Numbered from the stretch's first letter, positions 46,301-55,612 are shown. The stretch: 64,000 bases of DNA from Amycolatopsis vastitatis (GCF_002234595.1 NZ_NMUL01000039.1:225520-289519); one strand, 5' to 3'. Translations and numbers: made by a program. Notes: generated by a model not told the origin, from the letters alone.

Positions 46301-49300
46301 CGACCCTGGGAAGCCGGTCCAGGATCTGCTGACGCGGCTCGCCGTTCGTAGCCGGGAACACCGTACGCAGGACCTCGTGCCGAAGTGCCACGTCACCGAT
46401 CGCCGAGGCCAGAGCGACGCGATCGATGCCACCGCGAAGGCGCCACGTCGAGGGAACGTTGTACGGGGCACTGGTACCGTCGATCTGCGCCAGCCCCCAG
46501 AGTCTCCGTTGCGGACCGGACAGCGGCAGCTCGGCCGGACGCCGGCGGGGCGCTATGCGCGGCGGCGCCACCCGCCCGGCCCGGCCGTCCAGCAGTAGAG
46601 CGAGCCCGGCCGCGGTGGGGTGGTCAAAAACATCCCGGACGCTGACCTCGGTTCGCAGTGCCGATCGCAGCCGTCCGACGAGCTTCGTGACCAGCAGTGA
46701 ATGTCCGCCCAGGCGGAAGAAATCGTCGTCCGGATCGATCGCTGCAACGTCGAGCGCCGCCGCGAACGCCTCCGCGACGACTGCCTCCAGTGGCGTCCTG
46801 GCGGCTCGGGCCGCCTCGGACGTCCACTTCGGCGCCGGCAACGCGCGCCGGTCCAACTTGCCCGATGTCGTCGTCGGGAGCACGTCCAACGGCACGACCA
46901 CCGCGGGCACCAGGTATGCCGGCAGGACCGAACTCACCTCGGTGCGCACACCGTGTGGGTCGACCGAGCTCCCCGGAGCGGGCACGACGTACGCAACGAG
47001 CTGGGGCTCACCGAACTGATCGGCGCGGACGACGACGGCCGCCTGCGCCACTTCCGGCAGCGCCGTGATCACCAGCTCGGCCTGACGGGGCTCCACCCGG
47101 AACCCGCGGATCTTGACCTGGTCGTCGGCGCGACCGACAAAGCACAGCTCGCCACCGGATTCCCGGCGCACGAGGTCGCCGGTGCGATACATCCGCTCGC
47201 CGTTGCCGGCGATACAAGCCACAAATCGTTCGGCGGTCGCACTCGGACGCCCGGCATAACCCCTGGCCACGCCTTCTCCGGAAATGTACAGCTCACCGAC
47301 CACTCCCTCGGCCACCGGCCGGAGAAAGGTGTCGAGGACGTGGATCCGGTTGTTGTCCGCGGGTTCACCGATGCTGGGCCGCTCGACATCGTCGATCCGG
47401 CAGTACAGCGGGTCAATGGTGCATTCGGTCGGTCCGTACATGTTATAGGCCGACACGTCGGCGCGTCGCAACCGCAACCACAACTCCGGTGAGATCGGCT
47501 CCCCGCCCAAAGCCAGCACCCGCAGCCCAGGTTCTTCGAGCAGGCCTCCGCTCAGCAGCAGTTCCACGTGGCTGGGCGTGGTATCCACGACATCGAGGGC
47601 GTGCTGATGCACGTAGGCGACCAGTGCCTCGGTGTCCTTGCGCACGGTGTCGTCGAGGAGGTGCAGCTCGTGCCCGGCGACCATCCAGAACAATGATGAC
47701 CAGAACCCGTCGAACGTCATCGCGTGGGTCAAGGCGACTCGGAGACGGGTGTTTCCCGTTGCCTCTTTCGCGTAGTAGTGCCGTTCGTGACTGTGGAACA
47801 TGTTGCTCAGGCTGTGCTGCTCGACCAGAACGATCTTCGGTTGCCCCGTGGACCCGGAGGTCGGAATGGCATACGCGAGCGCACGCCCGACGCAGTGCGG
47901 CGGCAACGCGGCGTCGCTCCCCGCACCATCCCCGTCCACACCGGATATCCATCGGCCGCCGGGTATCCCGGGCAACGCCCCGGTCAGATCCGCGGTTGTC
48001 AGCCCGACAACCGGATCGGTCCGGGCGAGAACCCCGGCGATCCAACCGCCCGGCTGGTCGGGATCGATCGGCAGGTACGCCGCTCCGGACCGGAGGACCG
48101 CCAGCACGGCGACGAGAGCATCGGCCGAGCGCGGCACCGCGACAGCCACGAACCGGTCCGGCGCGGCACCGTGCCGACGTAGTTCGCGAGCCAGCCGCTC
48201 GACACGCACACCCAGTTCACCGAAGGTGATGCGGCGGCCGTCCGCCACCATCGCGATGGCATCGGGAGTTCGCTCGACCTGTCCGCTGAAGACGTCGACG
48301 AGCGATGACGGCGACGGCGAAACCGGCGGCAAGGTACCGGTCGAGCCGACCTCGTCCTGTTCGGGCAGCGCGGGCAGCCGACCGAGCGGCAGGTTCGGGT
48401 CGCGCAGGATCCGCCGCAACGTCTCGAGGTAGAGATCCAGCCAGATCGACGCGGTTCTTCCCGAAATGACGTCCGGCCGGTACCCCAGTTCGAAACGCAG
48501 GGACGGACCCGGGAAGACGACGAAGTTCAACGGATAGTGCGTGGCTTCCGGATCCGCGTCGTCGTCCAGCAATCTCACCGCCAGACCTGGCACGATACTC
48601 GCCAGGTCCGCGGCATCATGGGGAATGTTCTCGTATACGAAGGCGGTGTCGAAAAGCGGCCCTTCGAAACCAGCCGCACGTTGGACATCGGGAAGGCCGA
48701 GGTGATGGTGTTCGAACAGGCCGGCCTGTTCGAACTGCAGGCGTGCGAAGAACTCGGCGGCCGACTCCGCCGGATTCAGGCGAGCACGCATCGGCACGGT
48801 GTTCATCACGATCCCGACCAGGCGTTCGATACCGGCCACTTCCGCGTTCCTACCGGTGACCTGAATGCCCGAGACGACATCGCGAACACCCGTCATGGCG
48901 CTGAGCACCAACGCCCACACCCCTTGCAGGATCGTGCTCGGGGTGAGGTTCCGGCTGCGGGCGACGTCGCCGAGGAGCACGACTTCGGCTTCGGGCAGCA
49001 CCGCGGTCAGACGGCGAGGTGCAGCGGGAACACCGAGGCCGGCGCCCGGTGCGGCAAGGGTGGGACCAGCCAGGTCGGAAAGCGCGGCCCGCCAGGCATT
49101 CCCGGCGGCGACATCGTCGCGAGCGTCGAGCCAGCGTTGATAGCCGACGTAGGGTGTCACCGGCGGGAGCGCCGACGGATCGGCGCCGTGAGCGTACAGC
49201 TCGAGCAGTTCTCCGAGCACCAGCGGCACCGACCAGCCGTCGAGGATCGTATGGTGCGCCGTTATCGCGAGTACTGCCCTTTCCGGTGCCGACCGGATCA

Positions 49301-49685
49301 AGGCGAAGCGCACTAGCGGCGGGCGGGTCATGGCGAAGCGCCGCGCCCGCTCGTCGGCCAGGACGTCGTCTTCGCGGGACTGTTGTTCCCCGGCGCCCGC
49401 TGCGGTCAGGTCGTACTCGCGCCACGGGATCGCAACCTCTTTGGCGACAACTCTCACCGGCTCACCCGTCCGGCGGTGGACGAACGCCGAGCGCAATGCG
49501 GCGTGGCGCCCGATCAGGACTTCGCACGATTCGCGCAGCAAGCTCACGTCCAAAGGACCGGTGAGCTCCAACGCGAATTGGACAATGTAGACGTCCGTGC
49601 TGTTCTCGTCGTAAAGGCTGTGGAAGAGCATTCCCGCTTGAAGAGGTACGAGCGGGTGAACTTCCGCGACCTCGGGCCGGCTCAC
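43326..49685 (-). CDS. NRPS: C-A-PCP-C-A-PCP
   Basis: A 2,119-residue dimodular synthetase. C1 at about 1-430 (HHTILDGWS), A1 at about 455-975, PCP1 at about 990-1060 (LGGHSLLV), C2 at about 1075-1500 (HHSATDGWS), A2 at about 1515-2005, PCP2 at about 2020-2095 (LGGHSVSA). My reading of the A1 pocket is D-G-S-D-L-L-M-I-D-K, unlike any common code; the core THAMTFDGFWSSLFWMVAG is also distinctive, and a non-standard residue is likely. The A2 pocket reads D-A-L-Q-M-A-G-G-F-K, nearest to branched hydrophobic codes but with Gln in place of Trp. Pocket reading by eye may be off at single positions. GTG starts and 4-base overlaps join it to both neighbours. Confidence 0.92.
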   Translation of the reverse strand: MSRPEVAEVHPLVPLQAGMLFHSLYDENSTDVYIVQFALELTGPLDVSLLRESCEVLIGRHAALRSAFVHRRTGEPVRVVAKEVAIPWREYDLTAAGAGEQQSREDDVLADERARRFAMTRPPLVRFALIRSAPERAVLAITAHHTILDGWSVPLVLGELLELYAHGADPSALPPVTPYVGYQRWLDARDDVAAGNAWRAALSDLAGPTLAAPGAGLGVPAAPRRLTAVLPEAEVVLLGDVARSRNLTPSTILQGVWALVLSAMTGVRDVVSGIQVTGRNAEVAGIERLVGIVMNTVPMRARLNPAESAAEFFARLQFEQAGLFEHHHLGLPDVQRAAGFEGPLFDTAFVYENIPHDAADLASIVPGLAVRLLDDDADPEATHYPLNFVVFPGPSLRFELGYRPDVISGRTASIWLDLYLETLRRILRDPNLPLGRLPALPEQDEVGSTGTLPPVSPSPSSLVDVFSGQVERTPDAIAMVADGRRITFGELGVRVERLARELRRHGAAPDRFVAVAVPRSADALVAVLAVLRSGAAYLPIDPDQPGGWIAGVLARTDPVVGLTTADLTGALPGIPGGRWISGVDGDGAGSDAALPPHCVGRALAYAIPTSGSTGQPKIVLVEQHSLSNMFHSHERHYYAKEATGNTRLRVALTHAMTFDGFWSSLFWMVAGHELHLLDDTVRKDTEALVAYVHQHALDVVDTTPSHVELLLSGGLLEEPGLRVLALGGEPISPELWLRLRRADVSAYNMYGPTECTIDPLYCRIDDVERPSIGEPADNNRIHVLDTFLRPVAEGVVGELYISGEGVARGYAGRPSATAERFVACIAGNGERMYRTGDLVRRESGGELCFVGRADDQVKIRGFRVEPRQAELVITALPEVAQAAVVVRADQFGEPQLVAYVVPAPGSSVDPHGVRTEVSSVLPAYLVPAVVVPLDVLPTTTSGKLDRRALPAPKWTSEAARAARTPLEAVVAEAFAAALDVAAIDPDDDFFRLGGHSLLVTKLVGRLRSALRTEVSVRDVFDHPTAAGLALLLDGRAGRVAPPRIAPRRRPAELPLSGPQRRLWGLAQIDGTSAPYNVPSTWRLRGGIDRVALASAIGDVALRHEVLRTVFPATNGEPRQQILDRLPRVEFLECVDEKERRSRIAEAERAPFDLSGELPIRVRLYSVGEQDHVLSVVIHHSATDGWSAGPFALDLAAAYEARVAATAPAWSPLPVQYADYTLWLEEFLSTPRDSGTLRTQQLRYWCAALAGLATVTNLPTDRPRPARRNHDGDHVRAVLGTSSHHALRDLARQHNVTLFMVVQAALSLVLSRLGAGSDIAVGTPSAARTDPALDGMIGFFANTMVLRTDVSGEITFAELLTRVREADLEAFANADVAFDEVVGAIDPVRLPSVHPLFQVVLVARDTGAPALELTGLAVEEEPPAHVAARFDLTFEFGVVSGDELELALVYAVDLFDRATAKAMVDRLGQVLRTVADAPAIPLREVDVLLPEERGRIAKAAVGRSPGECLHEVFQDRARATPQAIAVIAGDERLTYAELASRADRLASHLLARPLAGPVIGIHLDRGPELVVALLAVLKAGRAYALLDVEFPPEWVATVAGDSGMSLVLSTSARARTVEWRGVEVLDLMAEAPLLPATSSSSPAVSVDPDAPACAMFTSGSTGRPKCVLAPHRALTGTYLGQDYLSFGADQVWLQLSPVSWDAFALEVFGALLFGGTTVLYPGAQIDLDTVAHLVAEHGVTSLQLSASLFNLLVDERPEVFDGLTQVMTAGEAASASHVATVLARCPRLRVVNGYGPVETLGFSTAHDIVPADVERGSIPIGHPVTGKAAFVLDRELRPVPDGVPGELYLGGVGLARGYLGLAAGTAARFVACPFDPAGARIYRTGDLVRRTRTGVLEYLGRLDDQVKVNGFRVEPGAVEQALSGISGVRRAAVVVRDDRWGKPALTAYVVGTDVDPPRLRAALSEVLPRHLVPTAFIGLADLPLTANGKLDRGALRQPHFETDGGRRRPVATSEEALLATLFSEVLGVPEVGPDDDFFALGGHSVSAIRLAARARSANLVVTAQQVFAHPTVADLATHVTRPDPGDSQPHLDGLLELDADELAEVTSWRNATTPDPAESE

Positions 49686-51505
49686 GCGTCACTCCCCAGT
49701 TCCGACTGCACCATCGCCAGTTCGTCATCATCGAGGGGCACGGGCTCGAGTTCGGGAACCGCCGTTGTCTCGAGGGGCCGGACCGGCCGCGCTGCCTTTG
49801 CGAGTTCCGAGATGGTGCCCCAGGCGAACACGTCACGCAAGGTGATGCCCCAGCCGGCGCCGGCCGCGCGGGCGACCAGCCGCAGCGCCGAGATGGAATC
49901 ACCCCCCAGCTCGAAAAAGCCTTGATCGACCGGCGCTTCAGCAATGCCGAGCACGCTGATGACCAGGCCGGCGAACAGCTCCTCGCGCCGGGTGCCGGGT
50001 GTCGTCCCGCTTCCACGAGCGCGTCCTGGCACCGGCGGATCCGGCAACGCGCGGCGGTCGAGCTTGCCGTTGGCCGTGACCGGGAACGACACCATCGGCA
50101 GCACTGTTTCCGGGACCAGGTAGTCGGGCAGGTGTGCGCCGAGTCGCGCCCGCAGTTCGGCCGGTTCCGGAGCGCATCCCTCGGCTGGAACCACATACGC
50201 CGCGAGTGTCCGTTGCCCGGTGCCGCTTTCGCGGACGGTGACGGCTGCGCGAGCCACGTCGGGAAATCGCAGCAATGCCGCTTCGACCTCGCCCGGCTCG
50301 ACCCGGAAACCGCGGATCTTGACCTGGTCGTCCGCACGCCCGGCGAAGTGCAGCACGGCATCCGCGCCAACGCGGACGAGGTCGCCGGAGCGGTACATCC
50401 GGCTGCCTTCGCCGTTGAACGGATCGGCGACGAACCGTTCCGCGGTCATCGCGGGCTGCCCTTCGTACCCGCGCGCGACTCCCGCGCCGCCGATGTAGAG
50501 TTCGCCGATCTGCCCCTGCGGTACCGGCCACAGGTTGTCGTCCAGCACGTAGGCTCGAACACCGAGCAGTGGCCGCCCAATCGGCACATCCGAAGTGAAG
50601 CCGACCGGATCGTCGACGGCGTGGCTGGTCGCGAACACCGTGGTCTCCGTGGGGCCATAACCGTTGACCACCGATATTCCTGGACCCGCCGCCTGGACAC
50701 GACGTACTGCGTCCACGGGAACGACGTCGCCTCCGGTCCAAACCTCTCGTAGCCCCCGCAGGGCCTTCGGGTGCTCGGCGGCGACCGCCGCGAAGACGCC
50801 CGCCGTGAGCCAGATTCTGGTGAGCTGCAGCCCCGTGACGAGTCGCGACAACGTGGCGATATCCAGCTCCGGCTCCGGCCATAGCACGACCTGTCCGCCG
50901 TTGAGCAACGTCACCCACAGCTCGAAGACGCTGGCGTCGAACGCTTCTGCGGAGTGGAGCAGCACACGAAGCTTCTCTTCCGCACCGAAGCACGGGTCCG
51001 CCGCGAGGTCGACCACATTGCGGTGGCTGATGCCGATCACCTTCGGACGGCCGCTCGATCCCGAGGTCCGCATGAGGTAGGCCAGTGCGTCCGGCGGCAC
51101 GCGTCCCACATCCACCGGCACGCCGCCGGCCTCATCGGCTCTCGCATCGACGATCGGCAACCCGAGCGCAGCGTCCGCGTCCGACGGCGCTCCGTCGCTG
51201 AGCAGAATCCGCACGCCCGCATCGCGGAGGAACTCGGCACGCGCGGCCGGGGACAGCCGGGGATCGATCGGGACGTAGGCTTCGCCCATCTTGAGCACGG
51301 CCAAAAGGGCGACCACGTGATACACCGAACGCCGATGCAGGACTCCGACTGGTCCCGTTCGCTCGAAGCGGAGCAGCCGGGCCGCGAGCCGGTCCGCGGC
51401 GGCGTCCAGCTCGGCATAGCTCAGCTCGTGGTCACCGCACGCCACGGCGATCGCGCCCGGCGTGCGATTGGTTCGCGCTCGCAGTGCTTCATGAATCGTG
51501 CTCAT
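49682..51505 (-). CDS. NRPS initiation protein: A-PCP
   Basis: A 607-residue loading module and the first gene of the nine-gene operon. A at about 1-500: LMRTSGSSGRPK (A3), NGYGPTETTVF, YRSGDLVR, then NGKLDRRALP. PCP at about 515-590 (LGGDSISALRL). The pocket reads D-A-F-W-W-G-G-V-F-K, close to the Val code D-A-F-W-I-G-G-T-F-K, so a branched aliphatic residue is likely. The ATG at 51505 gives MSTIHEALRARTNRTPG; the longer open frame upstream is antisense to an aminotransferase pseudogene. Without its own C domain, it would be acylated by the stand-alone starter C protein. The C-terminal tail ends in an acidic segment, perhaps a docking region. Confidence 0.9.
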   Translation of the reverse strand: MSTIHEALRARTNRTPGAIAVACGDHELSYAELDAAADRLAARLLRFERTGPVGVLHRRSVYHVVALLAVLKMGEAYVPIDPRLSPAARAEFLRDAGVRILLSDGAPSDADAALGLPIVDARADEAGGVPVDVGRVPPDALAYLMRTSGSSGRPKVIGISHRNVVDLAADPCFGAEEKLRVLLHSAEAFDASVFELWVTLLNGGQVVLWPEPELDIATLSRLVTGLQLTRIWLTAGVFAAVAAEHPKALRGLREVWTGGDVVPVDAVRRVQAAGPGISVVNGYGPTETTVFATSHAVDDPVGFTSDVPIGRPLLGVRAYVLDDNLWPVPQGQIGELYIGGAGVARGYEGQPAMTAERFVADPFNGEGSRMYRSGDLVRVGADAVLHFAGRADDQVKIRGFRVEPGEVEAALLRFPDVARAAVTVRESGTGQRTLAAYVVPAEGCAPEPAELRARLGAHLPDYLVPETVLPMVSFPVTANGKLDRRALPDPPVPGRARGSGTTPGTRREELFAGLVISVLGIAEAPVDQGFFELGGDSISALRLVARAAGAGWGITLRDVFAWGTISELAKAARPVRPLETTAVPELEPVPLDDDELAMVQSELGSDA

Positions 51506-51734
51506 GAGCCGGTTCAGCCTCCTGCTGTGACCGTGGGGCCGCAAAGCGGCTCCGGACCTTCCACGGTTCCAGCGACCGGGCCGGCGTTCGAGGACACATG
51601 CCCGGCAACTGGCACGAGGGCAGCGGCAACCTCGACCCGAGCTTGTTGCCTGGGATGTTGCCTGGCCGATGACGATCGAATCCCGCGAACGTCGGTGCGG
51701 ACCGGAACCCCCGGCCGCGATCCAGGAGGCCGCG

Positions 51735-52029
51735 ATGGACCGATGCATCATCTCCGGCGACGGCATGCTGCTGGATTGGAACGAGAGCCCCTCGGCCCAC
51801 CGCCCGAGGCGGTCGCTCGCGCCGTCGACGCCGTCCAGCGGTTGCACCGTTGCCCCCGCGGTCTTCTCGCCGAAGTCGGCGCGCCGGCGGCCGAACACTC
51901 CGGCGTCGGTCAGGACGAGCTCGTCCTGACCGCGGGGTGGACGAGGCCGTGGACATCGCCTCGCGTCTTGTGGACCGAGCTTGGGCGCCGCAACTCGGTT
52001 TCGACGCCTATCCCGACCGCGCCGGTTAG
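51735..52029 (+). pseudogene. HisC-type aminotransferase, 5' fragment
   Basis: ATG 51735, preceded by AGGAGG, begins MDRCIISGDGMLLDWNESPS, the start of a class I PLP aminotransferase of the HisC type. The family sequence then moves to another frame (GPPPEAVARAVDAVQRLHR, then GVGQDELVLTAG). It shifts again (VDEAVDIASRLVDRAWAPQL) and ends at a stop at 52027-52029, where the IS110 copy begins. At least two frameshifts are present. The rest of the gene is at 54386-54768. It was divergent from the NRPS operon. Confidence 0.8.
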
Positions 52030-52253
52030 TCATTGGTCGCCCTGGCGGGCGGCCTCTTCCCGGGCTGAAAATTGGTGCTCCGGTCGCCCGTCGACGTCGT
52101 GTGTCCTTGGTCCGGAGAGGCCGTCGGTTAGTCGGGTGCCGGGAACCGCGTCGATGGGCCCTTCACTGTTGCTGCGAGCACGAGGACTAGATTCGCTGTT
52201 CCCCAGCGGTTCCCACGGGCGATCGGCCTGTCGGTGCGAACTGGTGGTGTGCG

Positions 52254-53518
52254 ATGGACGAGACAACCGATGATCAAGAGATCGTGCAGCGGATCGCGGC
52301 ATTGGATATCGGCAAGGCCGAACTGGTGTGTTGCGTGCGAGTGCCGGGCGCTGGCCCTCGCGCTCGACGCTCGCAGGAGGTCCGCACCGTCTCCACGATG
52401 ACTCCCGCGCTGTTGGGGCTTGCGGACTGGCTACACGGACTGGGCGTGACCCGGGTGGTGATGGAAGCCACCAGCGACTACTGGAAACCACCGTTCTACC
52501 TGCTGGAAGCAGCCGGGCTGGACGTGTGGCTGGTCAATGCCCGGGACGTGAAGCATCTACCGGGTCGCCCCAAAACCGACCGGCTGGACGCGGTTTGGCT
52601 GTGCAAGGTCGCCGAGCGGCAGATGCTGCGCGCCAGCTTCGTCCCGCCGGCACCGATCCGGGTCCTGCGTGACCTGACCCGCTACCGCTGGGACCTGGTA
52701 GCCACCCGCACCGCCGAGAAACAACGGGTGGAGAAGCTGCTGGAAGACGCTCAGATCAAGCTCTCCGTGGTGGCGACGGACGTCTTCGGAGTGTCCGGCC
52801 GGGCGATGATGACCGCGTTGATCACCGGGCAGCGTGACCCGGGCGTGCTGGCCGAGCTGGCCCGGACCTCGCTACGCCGCAAGATCCCCCGGCTGCGGGA
52901 GGCCCTGACCGGTCGTTTCGACGATCATCATGCGTTCCTGCTGACCAAGATGCTGACCCGGATCGATGCGTTGACCGCCGACATCGCCGATGTCCAGGAC
53001 CACATCGAGAGCAAGATCGGCCCTTTCGCAGCCGCGGTGGCCCGGCTGGATGAAATCCCGGGTGTCGGGACCGCCGCAGCCCAGGTCATCATCGCCGAGA
53101 TCGGGGTGGACATGAGCCGGTTCCCGACGCCGGCGCATCTGGCATCGTGGGCCCGCTTCGCGCCGGGTGTCTCGGAGTCCGCGGGCAGGAAGAAGGGCGC
53201 GGCCGGCACCGGACACGGCAATCCCTACCTGGCCAGAGTGCTGGGCGAGGCCGCGGTCGGCGCCGGTCGAACCAAGACATTTCTGGGTGAACACTATCGG
53301 CGCATCGCTCGGCGACGGGGCGCCAAACGAGCCATCGCCGCCGTCGGGCGCTCCATCCTGATCATCATCTGGCATCTGCTGTCCGACCCCGACACCGATT
53401 CCACGACCTGGGTCCGGGCTACTACGACACCCGGATCAACGCCGACCGCAAGATCCGCAACCACGTACGCGAACTGCACGCCCTCGGCTACCGCGTCACC
53501 CTGGAACCCGCAGCCTGA
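52254..53518 (+). pseudogene. IS110-family transposase, frameshifted near the 3' end
   Basis: A DEDD transposase of about 420 residues. The RuvC-like acidic residues lie in AALDIGKAE, VVMEATSDYW and PKTDRLDAVWL; the C-terminal transposase_20 domain has LDEIPGVGTAAAQVIIAEIG. Near 53400 one T seems missing. After LLSDPDTD the next frame gives HDLGPGYYDTRINADRKIRN and ends EPAA at 53516-53518, the expected C-terminus, while the original frame runs on in nonsense. The catalytic part is intact, so activity is uncertain. Confidence 0.88.
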
Positions 53519-53618
53519 ACAGCCAGCAACCACGACCCGGCCTCGCTGCGCCCCGCCGGGAACTACCACCTGTCCAGGTCACCACAATTTTCGGACTACA
53601 GAGGTTGAATGGCTGGGA

Positions 53619-54390
53619 TTACGGCGGTTCCAGGCCGGTGTGAGCGAAGAAGGCGTCGAGCAGTTCGGGTCGGTACTGGATCCGTTTGAGCCGGTTCTTC
53701 ACCACGGCGACCAGGTGGTCGATGCCGCGCACGATGAGGTTCCCCAAGCCGCGCTTGACATGTGACCACACGTGCTCGACCGGGTTCAGGTCCGGTGCGT
53801 AGGCCGGAAGTCGGATCACCTGGAGCCAGTCGCGTGCCGCGATCAGTTTCCGCATCGCTGCGCTGATGTGGGTGTTGAGGTTGTCCCAGATCAGCACGAT
53901 CGGGCCGTCCAGCTGCTGGTGTGCGGCGTCCAGCAGATCGGCGTAGTCGGTCTCGGCGAAGCTGCGCCGCTCACCCTTGCGGCCGCGATGGGTCAGGGTG
54001 CGATAGATCAACCGGGACCGATGCCCCGGCCGCACACAGACCAGCCCGGCGACCGAGACCCGCCCTGAGCCTTTGCCGGACACCGGGACCTGCGGAGTAT
54101 GCCCACGCCGGCCCCAGGTGCGGGCTTTCGGCGGACGCAGAGTCTGACCGGCTTCGTCCTCGAAACACAGCCACGCACCCTGCTCCGCCGCTACCGTTTT
54201 CCCGCCGGCCACACCTCCCGCCGCCATGTGGTGATGGCCTCCTCGTCCCGCTCGATCGCCCGGTGCGCCGGAACCTGCGGAGAGAACCCCATGCGGTGCA
54301 ACAGATACGACACCCCACGCAGCGTGTAGCGGATATGGAACAACCGCGCGATCAGATCGGCCACCCGCGCCAACGTCCAGCGCTGGTCCT
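53619..54390 (-). pseudogene. IS630-family transposase, 5' truncated, two frames
   Basis: The distal frame (54227 to 53619) encodes the DDE domain: AWLCFEDEAGQ, IVLIWDNLNTHIS and LPAYAPDLNPVEHVWSHVKR. The proximal part is in another frame (from about 54390 to 54191), with the winged helix RWTLARVADLIARLFHIRYT and MGFSPQVPAHRAIERDEEA. The frames overlap at 54191-54227, as in IS630 members that use frameshifting. The N-terminal helix-turn-helix part is missing where the aminotransferase fragment begins, so the copy is truncated and probably immobile. Confidence 0.85.
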
Positions 54391-54768
54391 CTTTCTCGAC
54401 GAGACCTACCAAGAGTTCTCCGGCGCGCCGAGCGTGCTCAACGGCGCTCGCCCGGGCCGCGGCCTCGTGGTATACCGCAGCTTCGCGAAGGCATTCGGGC
54501 TGGCAGGCATCCGCGTGGGTTGCCTCATCGCGGAGGCCGGGCTGATCGCCGAACTGGCGCCCGCCAGGCGGTTCATGCCCATCGACGCGGTCGGCCTCGC
54601 CGCCGCGGCGGGCGTGCCAGCCCGGTGCTGGACGCGTTGCCGGGCGACCATATACAGGGTCAAGCACTGCGCTCGTCCGGCTTGCCGGGCCGGCTCCGCG
54701 TGAGCGTCGGCACGGCGGACGACCATCGCCGGCTCGCTCTCCGCCTGTCCGGTGTTCAGGTCCGCTGA
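54386..54768 (+). pseudogene. HisC-type aminotransferase, 3' fragment
   Basis: The sequence reads LFLDETYQEFSG, then YRSFAKAFGLAGIRVG with the PLP lysine, then ARRFMPIDAVGLAAAAG. After a frame change near 54620 the C-terminus is LRVSVGTADDHRRLALRL, with a stop at 54766-54768. This is the second half of the aminotransferase gene that starts at 51735; a central part is lost. The pair is separated by the IS110 and IS630 copies. Confidence 0.82.
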
Positions 54769-54902
54769 CCCCAATCCCGTCGGTATCGAAATGATCGAAC
54801 CGAGGACGCCGTGTCTTTCGGAAGCCGAAACAGATCCCCGGGTGGACACCACGGGGTTGCAGTTCGGGATGTTGCTGGCGCGACGTTGAACACCGCGGCC
54901 GG

Positions 54903-55517
54903 TCAGCGCGGATCGGGTGTGGTGTAGTAGGCGACCACCATCGCCGTCGGTACGCCGTCCGGATCGCTTTCGGCCTCGGCGAATTCGGCAACGAGCGCCG
55001 AGAGCCGCTTCGCGAACGACTCCGCCCGCTCGACGGAGAGCCGGACGTCCAGGGCCGCGACGGTGGACGGTGGGAGTTGGCCGTCATAGCCACCGATCCG
55101 AGCGTGTCCGGCGCGGATAGCGCGGAAGAGGTCGCTGCGGTGCCGGTCGAGCACCGCACCGAAGGTGCGCAGTACCTCGTCGGAGGCCGCGGCCTCACCG
55201 AGGAAGGCTTCTTCGATCCGCACCGACCGCTGGCCGGCCCGGTAGCCCTGCTCGACGATCCCGCTGACCAGCCTGCTGCTCGCCACCTGGACCAGACCAA
55301 CGCTGACCAACTGCTTCAGATGCCGGTACAGGCGCGTCTGCGAGACCTGGAGCTCGCGCGCGATCTCCTTGGCCGCGAGGCCGCCAACGGGAACGTCAGC
55401 ACGCGTCATCAAGAGGTTGACGATGGCCAGCCGCAGCGGATCGGCCAGGGCACGCAAGGACTCGACGTCGTCCACGTACCGGACCGGGACGACGGGCGGG
55501 ACAGGCTCATCGGTCAT
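54903..55517 (-). CDS. ArsR-like winged-helix transcriptional regulator
   Basis: A 204-residue regulator. An N-terminal ArsR-type winged helix covers about 15-95 (LRALADPLRLAIVNLLM, KEIARELQVSQTRLYRHLKQLVSVGLV) and a C-terminal helical sensor domain follows. ATG at 55517 is preferred; the frame is open upstream but runs through the operator. It is divergent from the MFS transporter gene with a strong palindrome in the 95-base spacer. The usual arrangement is that it represses the exporter, and itself, until a ligand is bound. Confidence 0.87.
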   Translation of the reverse strand: MTDEPVPPVVPVRYVDDVESLRALADPLRLAIVNLLMTRADVPVGGLAAKEIARELQVSQTRLYRHLKQLVSVGLVQVASSRLVSGIVEQGYRAGQRSVRIEEAFLGEAAASDEVLRTFGAVLDRHRSDLFRAIRAGHARIGGYDGQLPPSTVAALDVRLSVERAESFAKRLSALVAEFAEAESDPDGVPTAMVVAYYTTPDPR

Positions 55518-55564
55518 CTTGCCATCGTCGCAAACCTCTCCGCGTGCCTCTCGCGGCCTCGACC

Positions 55565-55584
55565 CATTCACGCTAGCATGAATG
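55565..55584. promoter_or_regulatory. Operator-like palindrome between regulator and MFS exporter
   Basis: CATTCACGCTAGCATGAATG is symmetric at 18 of 20 positions (CATTCA-x-GCTAGC-x-TGAATG). It is centred between the divergent starts at 55517 and 55613 and about 30 bases before the MFS start. It is the best candidate for the binding site of the adjacent ArsR-like protein. Confidence 0.75.
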
Positions 55585-55612
55585 TTGTCGATCCGCTGAA
55601 TGGGGAGGGCTT

